Source: Archangiaceae bacterium (lineage in GTDB: Bacteria; Myxococcota; Myxococcia; Myxococcales; Myxococcaceae). From it: a DNA stretch of 53,709 nucleotides. The position numbers and the translations under genes are program-made. The DNA is taken from assembly GCA_016879935.1 (NCBI GenBank), contig JAACJQ010000202.1, forward strand, positions 1 to 53,709, given 5' to 3'. The notes beneath the pieces are model-generated. The model ran no database searches. It had not been told where the DNA came from and saw only the letters and a program-made list of their open reading frames with translations. This document shows positions 8,890 through 16,571 of this stretch, in pieces (the first letter of the stretch is position 1; every line of letters starts with the position of its first letter).

Positions 8890-8948
8890 CTTTAGTGCAC
8901 GAAGGCGTCAGATTCTGCTGCCGTTCAGGTACTTCAGTACACGAACGC
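8890..8948. promoter_or_regulatory. Candidate HipB operator pair (direct repeats)
   Basis: Two 17-bp direct repeats, CTTTAGTGCACGAAGGC (8890-8906) and CTTCAGTACACGAACGC (8932-8948), match at 14 of 17 positions and start 42 bp apart, i.e. about four helical turns. The first carries the palindrome GTGCAC, and the second overlaps the dyad GTACT-TC-AGTAC (8929-8940). They lie in the unusually AT-rich 107-bp region directly upstream of hipA, where an autoregulatory antitoxin would bind. Operator function is inferred. Confidence 0.5.
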
Positions 8949-9809
8949 TCACCGCACCGAGACGAGGGTCGGAGCGACCGGAGGCGTCGCCGGCGTGTTC
9001 TGCGCGATTGCGTTCTTCACGATGGAGGTCGGCACGACGGCGACGCCGGCGAAGATGCCGAACGCGCGCGACGTGGGCAGGAAGCCGGCCTCGACGCCCG
9101 CGCTGAACGCAATCTGCGGAATCGGGTTGATGTTGAGCGACACCCACCAGCCGCCATCGACCGGCACGCGCTCGGCGTCGCCATAGAAGCCCCACGGGCC
9201 AGTCGAGGCGCCCCACACGTCGGTGAAGTTCCACGTCGCAGTGAGTGACGCTCCGCCGCGCGGCGCCGGCGTGCCTCCCAGGTCGAACGCGTTGAAGGTG
9301 AGCGTCGCGTCGAAGACCAGCTTGCCGAACGTCTTGCTCGCGTAAAGCCACGCCGAGAGGTCGATGGTCTGCTGCAGCGCCTCACCATCGAAGCGCGTCG
9401 GCACCGACACGTGGAGCGACGTCGAGACCGTCGGCGCGAACTCGCTCTCGTCGACGAAGACGTACTTGCCCGCGAGCGACACGCCGTCGAACGCGTGGCC
9501 ACCGAGCGTGTTGGCCCACACCAGCATGTTCGCCGTCGCCAGCTGCAGCTGCAGGTGGTCGGTGAGCGAGTACTTGAGAATGAGGTTGCTGCCGTGCACG
9601 AGGTCGAAGCTCGTGCCCTGCGCGTCACCCGAGTAGTTCGTTTCGATCTCGAAGTGCCCCGCAGGCACGATGCCCGCTGCGCAGCACGGGCTCGGCGGAA
9701 CCGCTTCCACCTCGGGCGGAACGCCGGTTTCGTCGTTCACCGAGCCGACCTGGGCAAAAGACGACCACGCCACCATGACGGTGGCCAACGACAGCATTCG
9801 TTTCGACAT
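8949..9809 (-). CDS. Putative outer-membrane beta-barrel protein
   Basis: 286 aa with a Sec signal peptide (MSKRMLSLATVMVAWSSFAQ, cleavage near residue 19). The mature part is a succession of amphipathic strands with aromatic belts (HFEIETNYSG, LILKYSLTDHLQLQL, WLYASKTFGKLVFDATLTF, WGFYGDAERV, GWWVSLNINP), resembling the 'transporter/MetA-pathway' outer-membrane barrel family. A CC pair occurs near residue 42. Probably a 12-strand or similar outer-membrane channel; substrate unknown. It is transcribed toward hipA but 107 bp separate them. Confidence 0.7.
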   Translation of the reverse strand: MSKRMLSLATVMVAWSSFAQVGSVNDETGVPPEVEAVPPSPCCAAGIVPAGHFEIETNYSGDAQGTSFDLVHGSNLILKYSLTDHLQLQLATANMLVWANTLGGHAFDGVSLAGKYVFVDESEFAPTVSTSLHVSVPTRFDGEALQQTIDLSAWLYASKTFGKLVFDATLTFNAFDLGGTPAPRGGASLTATWNFTDVWGASTGPWGFYGDAERVPVDGGWWVSLNINPIPQIAFSAGVEAGFLPTSRAFGIFAGVAVVPTSIVKNAIAQNTPATPPVAPTLVSVR

Positions 9810-9980
9810 TGGGAGGGCTCCGGGAGGGAGAGACCCTTCACCCCGTTGCAGGCTTTGCGCCGATCACCTTCGCCAGTCGTTTCGCGATGACACAGCGAGG
9901 TCGGGGAGGGTCGGCGAAACCGGCCGGGTCCATCGCTGCACGGGGGCGCTTCGACCTCGCGCGAAGGTCGACGCAGACTC

Positions 9981-9992
9981 AGCTGATCAGCT
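9981..9992. repeat. CTGATCAG-type palindrome (12-bp AGCTGATCAGCT)
   Basis: A perfect 12-bp palindrome in the 241-bp non-coding stretch between the barrel gene start and the histidine kinase stop. It is one of twelve CTGATCAG octamers in the window; no gene is seen in this stretch. Confidence 0.8.
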
Positions 9993-10050
9993 CGTCTTCA
10001 GCAGCAGGTGTGCGTGGAGCGAGAATGCAGGCCGCCATCCGACACGTGCG

Positions 10051-11322
10051 TCAGCCGTGCTCCCTCGCCAGAGGCAAGCGAACCGTGACGCACAGCCCGG
10101 GGCGCTGGTTCTCCACCGTGACGGAGCCACCGTGCGCCTGCGCGATGCGCCTGGTGAGCGAGAGGCCCAGACCGAGCCCGCCGGGGCTGGCACTTCGGGC
10201 GCGCTCTCCACGAAAGAAGGGCGTGAAGAGCCGCTCGAGCTCGGATTCTGGAATGCCGGGGCCCGAGTCGCTCACGCGCAGCACCCACGCTCCGTCCGCA
10301 ACGGCGCACTCGAGCCGAATCGGACTCGCCCCGTGCCGAGCCGCGTTCTCGAGCAGGTTGTCGATGGTGCGGCGAACGAGGCCCGCGTCGGCCAGCGTCG
10401 CCACCTCGGCGTTCGTCACCTCGAGGCTCACGGCGGGCCAGCGCTCGCGGAAGCGGCTCGTACAGGCCTGCACGAGCTCGTTCAGCTGACACGGCTCGAG
10501 ACGAAGAGGCAGCTCCACCGGCCCACCCAGCCGCGCGAGCATGAAGACGTCGTCGATGAGGCGCTCGAGCTCGGCCAGGTCTTCGCCCACCTCGGCCAGC
10601 ACCGACTGCGCTTCGGAGGGAGCGGTCTCGCCAATCTCCAGCGCGACCCGAACCCGCGCCAGCGGCGTACGAAGCTCGTGGGAGACGTTCGCGAGCAGCT
10701 CGCGCTCCGTCGTTCGTGCACGGGCGAGGTGTGCGGCGAGGCGGTCGATGCGCTGGGCCATCTCTCCGAGCTCGTCCTTCCGCTCGATGCCAGTCCTCGC
10801 GGCGTAGTCACCCGCGGCGAGCTGCGCGACGGCCTTCGCCATCGAGTCGATGGGCCGTGCCACGGTGCGTGACAGCACCACCGCCATCACGAACAACCCC
10901 AGCACGCTGAGGCCCACCAGGAAGAAGGCCTGCCGGCCGGGCCAGGCGAGCGGCGCGCGCACCGCCACCAGCGTGCCCGAGCGCGTCACCGAGAAGAGCT
11001 CTGCGCCGCGTGCGAACCGGCCCGTCGCCACCAGCTGCGCCCGCTCGTCGTCACGCAGGGGCGCGGGCGCTTCGCCTCGCACCAGCTCGACCCCGTCAGC
11101 GCGCGTGACGCGAATGCCCGCGGCCCACTCGGTGGCGCCCCACTCGAGGGCGGCGCGCAGGCTCGCCTCGTCGTCTGCCACCTGGCCAAGCCACTGGGAG
11201 AGCAGCTCGGAGCGCGCCGACGGCCACACGCCGATGGGCAAGGAGCGCAGCGCGAACAGGCCGGTCATCACCACCACCATCTGCACGAGCGCCACGGTCC
11301 AGATGCGCCAGAACAGACTCAT
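10051..11322 (-). CDS. Sensor histidine kinase
   Basis: 423 aa. TM1 at about 5-25, a ~105-residue periplasmic sensor region, TM2 at about 132-151, HAMP to about 203, then HisKA with phospho-acceptor His215 in SHELRTP, N-box DNLLENAARH (from 321), G1 box SDSGPGIP (351-358), G2 box GGLGLGLSL. All motifs are intact, so it should autophosphorylate and signal to the response regulator whose gene precedes it with a 4-bp ATGA overlap. The periplasmic domain gives no recognisable ligand type. The organisation is that of CpxA/EnvZ-like kinases. Confidence 0.95.
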   Translation of the reverse strand: MSLFWRIWTVALVQMVVVMTGLFALRSLPIGVWPSARSELLSQWLGQVADDEASLRAALEWGATEWAAGIRVTRADGVELVRGEAPAPLRDDERAQLVATGRFARGAELFSVTRSGTLVAVRAPLAWPGRQAFFLVGLSVLGLFVMAVVLSRTVARPIDSMAKAVAQLAAGDYAARTGIERKDELGEMAQRIDRLAAHLARARTTERELLANVSHELRTPLARVRVALEIGETAPSEAQSVLAEVGEDLAELERLIDDVFMLARLGGPVELPLRLEPCQLNELVQACTSRFRERWPAVSLEVTNAEVATLADAGLVRRTIDNLLENAARHGASPIRLECAVADGAWVLRVSDSGPGIPESELERLFTPFFRGERARSASPGGLGLGLSLTRRIAQAHGGSVTVENQRPGLCVTVRLPLAREHG

Positions 11323-12020
11323 TCGTCGTCTCCTGGTGGTGCGAAGACGTAGCCGGCGCCACGCACGGTGCGCAGCCAGCGTGGCCGTTCGGGCTCCTGC
11401 TCGAGCTTCTGGCGAATGCGGAAGATGGTGACGTCGATGCTGCGGTCGAAGGACTCCTCGGTGGAGCCGCGCGCGAGCTCGAGCAGCCGCTCCCGGCCCA
11501 CCACCCGGCCTGGCCGCGACGCGAGCGCGTAGAGCACCGCGAACTCTCCCGCCGTCAACCGCACCGGGCGCTCGTCGATGCTCACCGTCAGCCGCGCCGG
11601 GTCGATGACGAAGCCTCCGTAGCGCACCTCGGGTTTCGTCGCCGTCACCTGCCCACGCGAGCGGCGCACGTGCGCCCGCACCCGAGCCACCAGCTCTCGC
11701 GTGGAGAACGGCTTCGAGACGTAGTCGTCGGCGCCACTCTCGAGCGCCAGCACCTTGTCGGCTTCGTCGGTGCGCGCGCTGACCACCACGATGGGGGTCT
11801 CGAGGCGCTGCCGCAGGCGCCTCGTCACCTCGTGGCCATCGACTCCCGGCAGCCCGAGGTCGAGCAGCACCAGGTCGACGTGCGTCGTGGCCAGCGTCTC
11901 GAGCGCCGCTTCACCCGTGCCGACGACCGTCGACGTCATGCCGTGCTGCTCGAGGCCCCGCATCACCAGCCGGGCCAGGCGGGTGTCGTCTTCGACGATG
12001 AGCACGTGAAGCGAAGGCAT
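11319..12020 (-). CDS. OmpR-family response regulator
   Basis: 233 aa from the ATG at 12020, which places the receiver start MPSLHVLIVEDD at the N-terminus; the longer frame upstream is implausible. Receiver residues: acidic pair D11-D12, phospho-acceptor Asp54 in VLLDLGLPGVDGHE, Ser81, Lys103 in YVSKPF. The C-terminal winged-helix DNA-binding domain (about 132-228) ends with RTVRGAGYVF, typical of OmpR/PhoB. It is first in an operon with the histidine kinase and divergent (106 bp) from the copper monooxygenase lipoprotein gene, a plausible target. Confidence 0.95.
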   Translation of the reverse strand: MPSLHVLIVEDDTRLARLVMRGLEQHGMTSTVVGTGEAALETLATTHVDLVLLDLGLPGVDGHEVTRRLRQRLETPIVVVSARTDEADKVLALESGADDYVSKPFSTRELVARVRAHVRRSRGQVTATKPEVRYGGFVIDPARLTVSIDERPVRLTAGEFAVLYALASRPGRVVGRERLLELARGSTEESFDRSIDVTIFRIRQKLEQEPERPRWLRTVRGAGYVFAPPGDDE

Positions 12021-12126
12021 GGTGATGACGCCGCTCCTTGCACCGCGCGACGCGCAACTGAAGGGCCGAAATCTTTCGTCATCGAGACGACATGCCGGAG
12101 GAATGGAGGCGGGCGAGCGTTCGGGC

Positions 12127-13446
12127 ATGCGATTGCTCCTGCTGATCAGCTGTCTGCCGCTGCTGGCGTGCCCCGAGAAGGCGAGGGAGCCGTTGCCGCC
12201 CATCGCCGACGTGTGCAGCCGGCCGAAGCGCTCCACGCCCGACTTCGCGGCCGACGTCGCGCCGCTGTTGGGCAGGCACTGCACGACCTGTCATCGCGCG
12301 GGCGGCATCGGGCCCTTTGCGCTCGAGAGCAGCACCGCGGCCGCCACGTTCGCGACCGCCATCAAGGCCTCGGTGTGCGCTCGCCACATGCCGCCCTGGC
12401 CGCCGCACCGCGACTGCAACCAGTTCACGCACGACCGCTCGCTCAGCGACGACGAGCTGCTCACGCTGCGCGATTGGGTCGACGACGGCGCGAAGGTGCC
12501 AGCCACGCCGATGAGCCTGAGCGCGACGGCCCCGACGTCTGGCCCACGCGCCGACGCCGTGCTGACGCTGCCGGCGCCCTACGTGCCGGTGACGAGCCCC
12601 GACGACTACCGGTGCTTCGTCTTCGACCTGCCCTTCGACGACGAGCGCTTCATCACCGGCTTCGGCGTGCGCCCCGACCGCCGCGCGAGCGTGCACCACG
12701 TCGTGGTGTTCAAGGTGAGCGCCGACCGCGCGCAGCCAATGGTCGAGGCGCAGGCGGCGTCGACCGATGGGCCCGGCTACCCGTGCTTCGGTGGGCCCAG
12801 CCCCGCTGTGAAAGGAGCGAAGGTGACGGCGAAGGGCCTGCCGTCGATGGTGGGCATCTGGGCGCCGGGGGTCGAAGGCGTCGACTTCCCCGCTGGCACC
12901 GGCATCAGGTTGCCACCGGGCAGCAAGCTGGTCGCGCAGGTGCACTACAACGTGCAGACCCCGAACCCCGAGGCTGACCGCTCGAGCATCACCCTCGAGC
13001 TCGAGCCCACCGTGACGCGCGAGGCCTTCATGATTCCGTTCGGCAACCCGTCGTGGGTGCAGAGCGGCACCATGACGATTCCAGCGCGCGCGCGTGACAC
13101 CGCGCACTTCTTCCGCCTGAGCGCGTCGACGTTGACCAACCGCGCGAGCAAGAACGTGCTGTCGGCCTCGGAGCCGGTCGAGCTGCTGGGCCAGATGCTC
13201 CACATGCACACGCGCGGGTCGTGGGCGTCCTTCTCGGTCGAGCGCGCGTCGGAGTCGGTCTGTGCGCTCAACATTCCCGCGTGGGACTTCCACTGGCAGG
13301 GCATGTACTTCTTCGAGAAGCCCATCGTGGTGCAGCCCAGCGACGAGTTTCGTATCGAGTGTCACTTCGACAACAGCGGTGGCGACGAGGCGCTAACTGG
13401 GGAGAAGGCACCAACGACGAGATGTGCGTGGGCTTCTCGTACGTGA
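12127..13446 (+). CDS. Copper type II monooxygenase-like lipoprotein, 3' frameshift
   Basis: 439 aa as read from the ATG at 12127, chosen for its lipoprotein signal (MRLLLLISCLPLLAC, lipobox LLAC). A c-type haem motif CTTCH (52-56) precedes a peptidylglycine-monooxygenase-like double sandwich: CuH ligands His190-His191 (VHHVVVF) and His273 (QVHYN); CuM ligands His359 and His361 (LHMHTRG). The family's CuM methionine sits in an 'EMC' motif near the C-terminus. Here 'WGEGTNDEMCVGFSYVT' is encoded at about 13398-13445 but in another frame, which stays open to a TGA at 13461-13463. The annotated frame instead ends in an unrelated tail after residue 418. This is either a sequencing error or a real inactivating indel. 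Divergent from the two-component system. Confidence 0.8.
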   Translation: MRLLLLISCLPLLACPEKAREPLPPIADVCSRPKRSTPDFAADVAPLLGRHCTTCHRAGGIGPFALESSTAAATFATAIKASVCARHMPPWPPHRDCNQFTHDRSLSDDELLTLRDWVDDGAKVPATPMSLSATAPTSGPRADAVLTLPAPYVPVTSPDDYRCFVFDLPFDDERFITGFGVRPDRRASVHHVVVFKVSADRAQPMVEAQAASTDGPGYPCFGGPSPAVKGAKVTAKGLPSMVGIWAPGVEGVDFPAGTGIRLPPGSKLVAQVHYNVQTPNPEADRSSITLELEPTVTREAFMIPFGNPSWVQSGTMTIPARARDTAHFFRLSASTLTNRASKNVLSASEPVELLGQMLHMHTRGSWASFSVERASESVCALNIPAWDFHWQGMYFFEKPIVVQPSDEFRIECHFDNSGGDEALTGEKAPTTRCAWASRT

Positions 13447-13483
13447 CGTCGGTCGCGCGGTGACGTCGATGCGGGTGTGACGG

Positions 13484-13945
13484 TCAGCGCCGAACACGAG
13501 CGGTGAGCGCCTTGAGGAAGTTGCGGAGGAACTGGTCTCCGCACGGGCGGAAGTTGCGGTGGTCGGCTTTGCGAAAGAGCGCGCTCAGCTCGGGCCGTGA
13601 GACCTCGAAGCCGGCCGACTTCATCATCTCGACGAGGTCTTCTTCTTTCAGCTCGAAGGCGACGCGCAGCTTCTTGAGCACGGTGTTGTTGGTGACGTTG
13701 GCTTCGGCGGGGTGCGAGTGCCCCTCGGGCGGAGGACCACGCCGGTGAATGACGAGCCCGTCGAGGAACTGGCCGAGCGTGGTGGCGTCACAGAGCACGA
13801 AGCCTGCTTCGTCTTCGCGTTTGAGGAGCGCGGTCACGTGTTTCGGCGTGACGCTGCCACCACCGAGCCGAATGATGTCGCAGAGGCCCGCGTCACCCAC
13901 GTCGAGCATGAACCGCACGCTGCGCAAGACATCGTTGCCAATCAT
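13484..13945 (-). CDS. DUF1456 family protein (YehS-like)
   Basis: 153 aa from the ATG at 13945, where the conserved opening MIGNDVLRSVRFML begins. Two tandem DUF1456 halves are visible: residues 1-62 and 85-150, each with an 'N..VL..LR.A..L...D...M....G' pattern and a later 'L..LF....H.NFR.C.D..LR.FL' signature. YehS-type proteins are cytoplasmic and of unknown function. A much longer reading frame upstream was rejected because its sequence is low-complexity and has no family match. Confidence 0.92.
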   Translation of the reverse strand: MIGNDVLRSVRFMLDVGDAGLCDIIRLGGGSVTPKHVTALLKREDEAGFVLCDATTLGQFLDGLVIHRRGPPPEGHSHPAEANVTNNTVLKKLRVAFELKEEDLVEMMKSAGFEVSRPELSALFRKADHRNFRPCGDQFLRNFLKALTARVRR

Positions 13946-14008
13946 GCGGCTGCTTCTACCGGTGGTGCGGCGCCGAGACGCTGAGGAAAGTGGGGCTATG
14001 GTTCGCGC

Positions 14009-14989
14009 GTGAACAGAGCGGCCCTGCTGGTGGTGTTCGTGGTGTCGACATCCACCTGCGGCACCCGGCCGAGGGTGACGGCCAGCGAGTACTGTGAACA
14101 GCTGCCGGTCGCGCTGTGTGAGTTCTATCGCCGGTGCGGCGTCGCAGACCCCCAGGCGAGCTGTGCGGCGATTCTCTCGTTCAGCGACCCACTGGACGAG
14201 CCGGTGAATTGCAGGAACTTCGGAATGCCGTTCGAGCCGGAAGGCGCCGCCAGGTGTCTCGCGGTGTTTCGCGACCAGAGTTGCGGCACCTCGAGTGCCT
14301 TCTGCAATCCGTCGTTTTCTTCGGTCGAAGGCGCCGCGTGCGGCACGGGCTGTGGCCCCGGCCTGACGTGTTCGGGGTCGTGCGGGCGCGGCACCTGTGT
14401 GGCGCGCTGTGACGCGCGCACTGGCGCGGGCTGCGCTCCAGGCGGGGTGGGAGAGGTGTGCTCTCGAACGGGCAACCCCGCCTGCGCGGCAGGCCTGCGC
14501 TGTGTGGCAGACCGCTGCCAACTCGTCCCGCCTGCGCCGGAAGTGACCTGCCTCGTCGATGGTGACTGCGCATCGGGCGCGAAGTGTGACGTCGTCGAGC
14601 GCCGGTGCAGCTTTGGCCGCAAGCTCGGCGAAGCGTGCGACCCGTCATCGCGTTGCCTGCGCGGCCTCTCCTGCTCCTCGAACAGGTGTCTTCGAATCGT
14701 CGACGTTGGTGCGGCCTGCGGCCCGGGTGAGGAGTGCCCGACCGGCACCTTCTGCAAGGGCGTGTGCACTCCGCTCGGAGACGCGGGAATGCCGTGTCCC
14801 TGCCTTGGAGGGCTCTCGTGCGTCGGCGCCACCTGCGTTCGGCAGGTGGTCGCTGAAGGAGCGTCGTGCTCGCTCGACGCTCCAGCGCCTGCATGCGACA
14901 CAGGCCTGCAGTGCATGTTCGTCGGCGACGCCGGGGTGAGAACCTGCGTGCGCACCGAGTCGACCATGACGCCGTCGACGTGCCCCTGA
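14009..14989 (+). CDS. Cys-rich secreted protein
   Basis: 326 aa with an N-terminal signal peptide (MNRAALLVVFVVSTSTC; the TSTC sequence is only a weak lipobox). About 44 cysteines are arranged in short repeated CxxGxxC-type modules (CLRGLSCSSNRC, CPTGTFCKGVC, CLGGLSCVGATC), similar to the Dickkopf-like Cys-rich proteins common in Myxococcota. It shares an 'RRCGVADPQASC' segment with the second Cys-rich gene at 47766 (KRCGLADPMASC), so the two are paralogues. Probably an extracellular, disulfide-stabilised protein. GTG start with only a weak ribosome-binding site. Confidence 0.8.
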   Translation: MNRAALLVVFVVSTSTCGTRPRVTASEYCEQLPVALCEFYRRCGVADPQASCAAILSFSDPLDEPVNCRNFGMPFEPEGAARCLAVFRDQSCGTSSAFCNPSFSSVEGAACGTGCGPGLTCSGSCGRGTCVARCDARTGAGCAPGGVGEVCSRTGNPACAAGLRCVADRCQLVPPAPEVTCLVDGDCASGAKCDVVERRCSFGRKLGEACDPSSRCLRGLSCSSNRCLRIVDVGAACGPGEECPTGTFCKGVCTPLGDAGMPCPCLGGLSCVGATCVRQVVAEGASCSLDAPAPACDTGLQCMFVGDAGVRTCVRTESTMTPSTCP

Positions 14990-15088
14990 GAACTGCAGAA
15001 TTCACCCCCGAAATTCTCCCGCGCTTGCGTAGCGGCTTTGCACTTCGCTCAGGAGCCGAGAACGGCGCGACGCAGACAATGACTGCGT

Positions 15089-15910
15089 ATGTCCTACCAA
15101 ATCAGATCAGGCGACACGCTCTCGGGAATCGCAGCTCGCAACCACACGACGGTCGCCGCGCTGCTTCGCGCGAACCCCCAGATTCGCAACCCCAACCTCA
15201 TCATCGCGGGCCACCGGCTCAACCTGTCCGGCTCGTCCGACAGCTTCCCGCCTGCGCCCAGCGGCGGTGGCGCCCGCTACACCGTTCGTCCCGGTGACAC
15301 GCTCTCGGCCATCGGCGCGCGCTTCGGCGTCAGCTACCAGTCCATCGCGGCCGCCAACGGCATCGCGAACCCGAACCGCATCTACTCGGGCCAGCAGCTC
15401 GTGATTCCCGGCCGCGGAAACCCGACGCCGACGCCGACGCCCGGCCCCACGCCGACGCCCACGCCCGGCCCCGTCTCTGGCATCGAGAACCGCCCCGGCG
15501 TTCGTGGCACCGCGCGCCAGGCCATCGACTTCTTCATGTCGAAGGGCCTCACGCGGGCGCAGGCCGCGGGCATCGCCGGCAACCTGCTCCACGAGTCGGG
15601 CTTCAACCCGAGCGCGGTCGGCGATGGCGGCACCTCGTTCGGCATCGCGCAGTGGCACAACGGTCGTGGCGCAGCGATGAAGCAGTGGACGGCCGCGCAC
15701 GGCTACTCGCCCACCTCGTTCAAGGGCCAGCTCGAGTACCTGTGGCACGAGCTCAACAACAGCGAGAGCAACGCGCTCGGCAAGCTGCGCCAGACGAGCT
15801 CGCCGTACGACGCGGGCATGGCGTTCTGCCGGTACTTCGAGCGCCCGGCGGTCATCAACCCCGCGCGTGGTCAGGCCGCCGAGCGGTTCTATCGCGAGAG
15901 CCTGAGCTGA
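15089..15910 (+). CDS. LysM + phage-tail-type lysozyme
   Basis: 273 aa. Two LysM repeats (residues 2-46 and 63-108), a Pro/Thr linker (112-128), then a phage tail lysozyme-like domain (about 140-273) with the likely catalytic Glu169 in NLLHESGFNP followed by the GTSFGIAQWHNGRG loop. This is a muramidase expected to bind and cut peptidoglycan. There is no signal peptide in front of the first LysM, so export would need another route. The stop codon TGA is half of the palindrome GCTGATCAGC and abuts the stop of the convergent gene with no gap. Confidence 0.9.
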   Translation: MSYQIRSGDTLSGIAARNHTTVAALLRANPQIRNPNLIIAGHRLNLSGSSDSFPPAPSGGGARYTVRPGDTLSAIGARFGVSYQSIAAANGIANPNRIYSGQQLVIPGRGNPTPTPTPGPTPTPTPGPVSGIENRPGVRGTARQAIDFFMSKGLTRAQAAGIAGNLLHESGFNPSAVGDGGTSFGIAQWHNGRGAAMKQWTAAHGYSPTSFKGQLEYLWHELNNSESNALGKLRQTSSPYDAGMAFCRYFERPAVINPARGQAAERFYRESLS

Positions 15911-15915
15911 TCAGC
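15906..15915. repeat. CTGATCAG palindrome shared by two stop codons
   Basis: GCTGATCAGC, a 10-bp perfect palindrome. TGA (15908-15910) ends the lysozyme gene on the plus strand and TCA (15911-15913) is the TGA stop of the minus-strand gene, so the two genes abut. Confidence 0.9.
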
Positions 15916-16426
15916 CTCGCCGCGTCTCGTCGTCGAGCCGCAGCCCGAGGGTTGCCGAGAGCCTGCGAGCCACCTTCATCGCCTGCGCCTCGTCCTCCAG
16001 CACGGTGAGTTCCATGCCGCGCGCGACGTTGACCGAGAACCGCCGGCCACCCTTCGCCTGCGCCACCCGCACTACGACCGACGCAGCCGGCGGTAGCGGC
16101 GGGCGCTCGACGGACGACCAGCCGAAGAGCTGCAGCCGGTTCTCGAGCCCGTCGCGGCCAAACGACTTCTCGTGCACCGTCGCGCCAATGAGCAGCACCA
16201 CGGGCAGGCTGATCAGCCCGAGCACGATCGCCAGCACGACCATCACCAGGTCATGATGTCGAAGCGCGCTGAACGCCATCACCACCGCAGGCAGCGCCAG
16301 CGCCACCGCCAGCCCGCGTCGAACCGGCCCCGGCGTGCTGCGGACGACCACCCGGTTGGCGGCGAACGAGACCTCACTGAGGCCCAGGTCCAAGGCGCTG
16401 CGCAACAGGCTGTCGGTGGCGCTCAT
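15911..16426 (-). CDS. Small two-TM membrane protein
   Basis: 171 aa from the ATG at 16426 (MSATDSLLRSA); the longer frame upstream was not used because it has no coding character. Two adjacent transmembrane helices (about 36-52 and 57-80, ALPAVVMAFSAL and VMVVLAIVLGLISLPVVLLIG) resemble a PH-like membrane protein with a C-terminal beta-rich cytoplasmic part (FSVNVARGMELTVLEDEAQAM). Function unknown. It lies between two peptidoglycan hydrolase genes but on the opposite strand. Confidence 0.8.
   Translation of the reverse strand: MSATDSLLRSALDLGLSEVSFAANRVVVRSTPGPVRRGLAVALALPAVVMAFSALRHHDLVMVVLAIVLGLISLPVVLLIGATVHEKSFGRDGLENRLQLFGWSSVERPPLPPAASVVVRVAQAKGGRRFSVNVARGMELTVLEDEAQAMKVARRLSATLGLRLDDETRRG
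16207..16218. repeat. CTGATCAG palindrome (12-bp GGCTGATCAGCC)
   Basis: Perfect 12-bp palindrome inside the coding region of the two-TM protein, 300 bp from the copy at 15906 and 320 bp from the copy at 16531. Confidence 0.8.
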
Positions 16427-16571
16427 CCTCGGGGTTGTGGTGCACGGGCCGGGCGACGCGAAAGAAAATTGCCCGAAAATGCGGGTCGTTCTGCCAAGCC
16501 GCTTGGCGGAATGAGGACGGGCAGGCGTCACTGATCAGCGGACAATGGGTCACCTGCTGCGGGGAACCACC

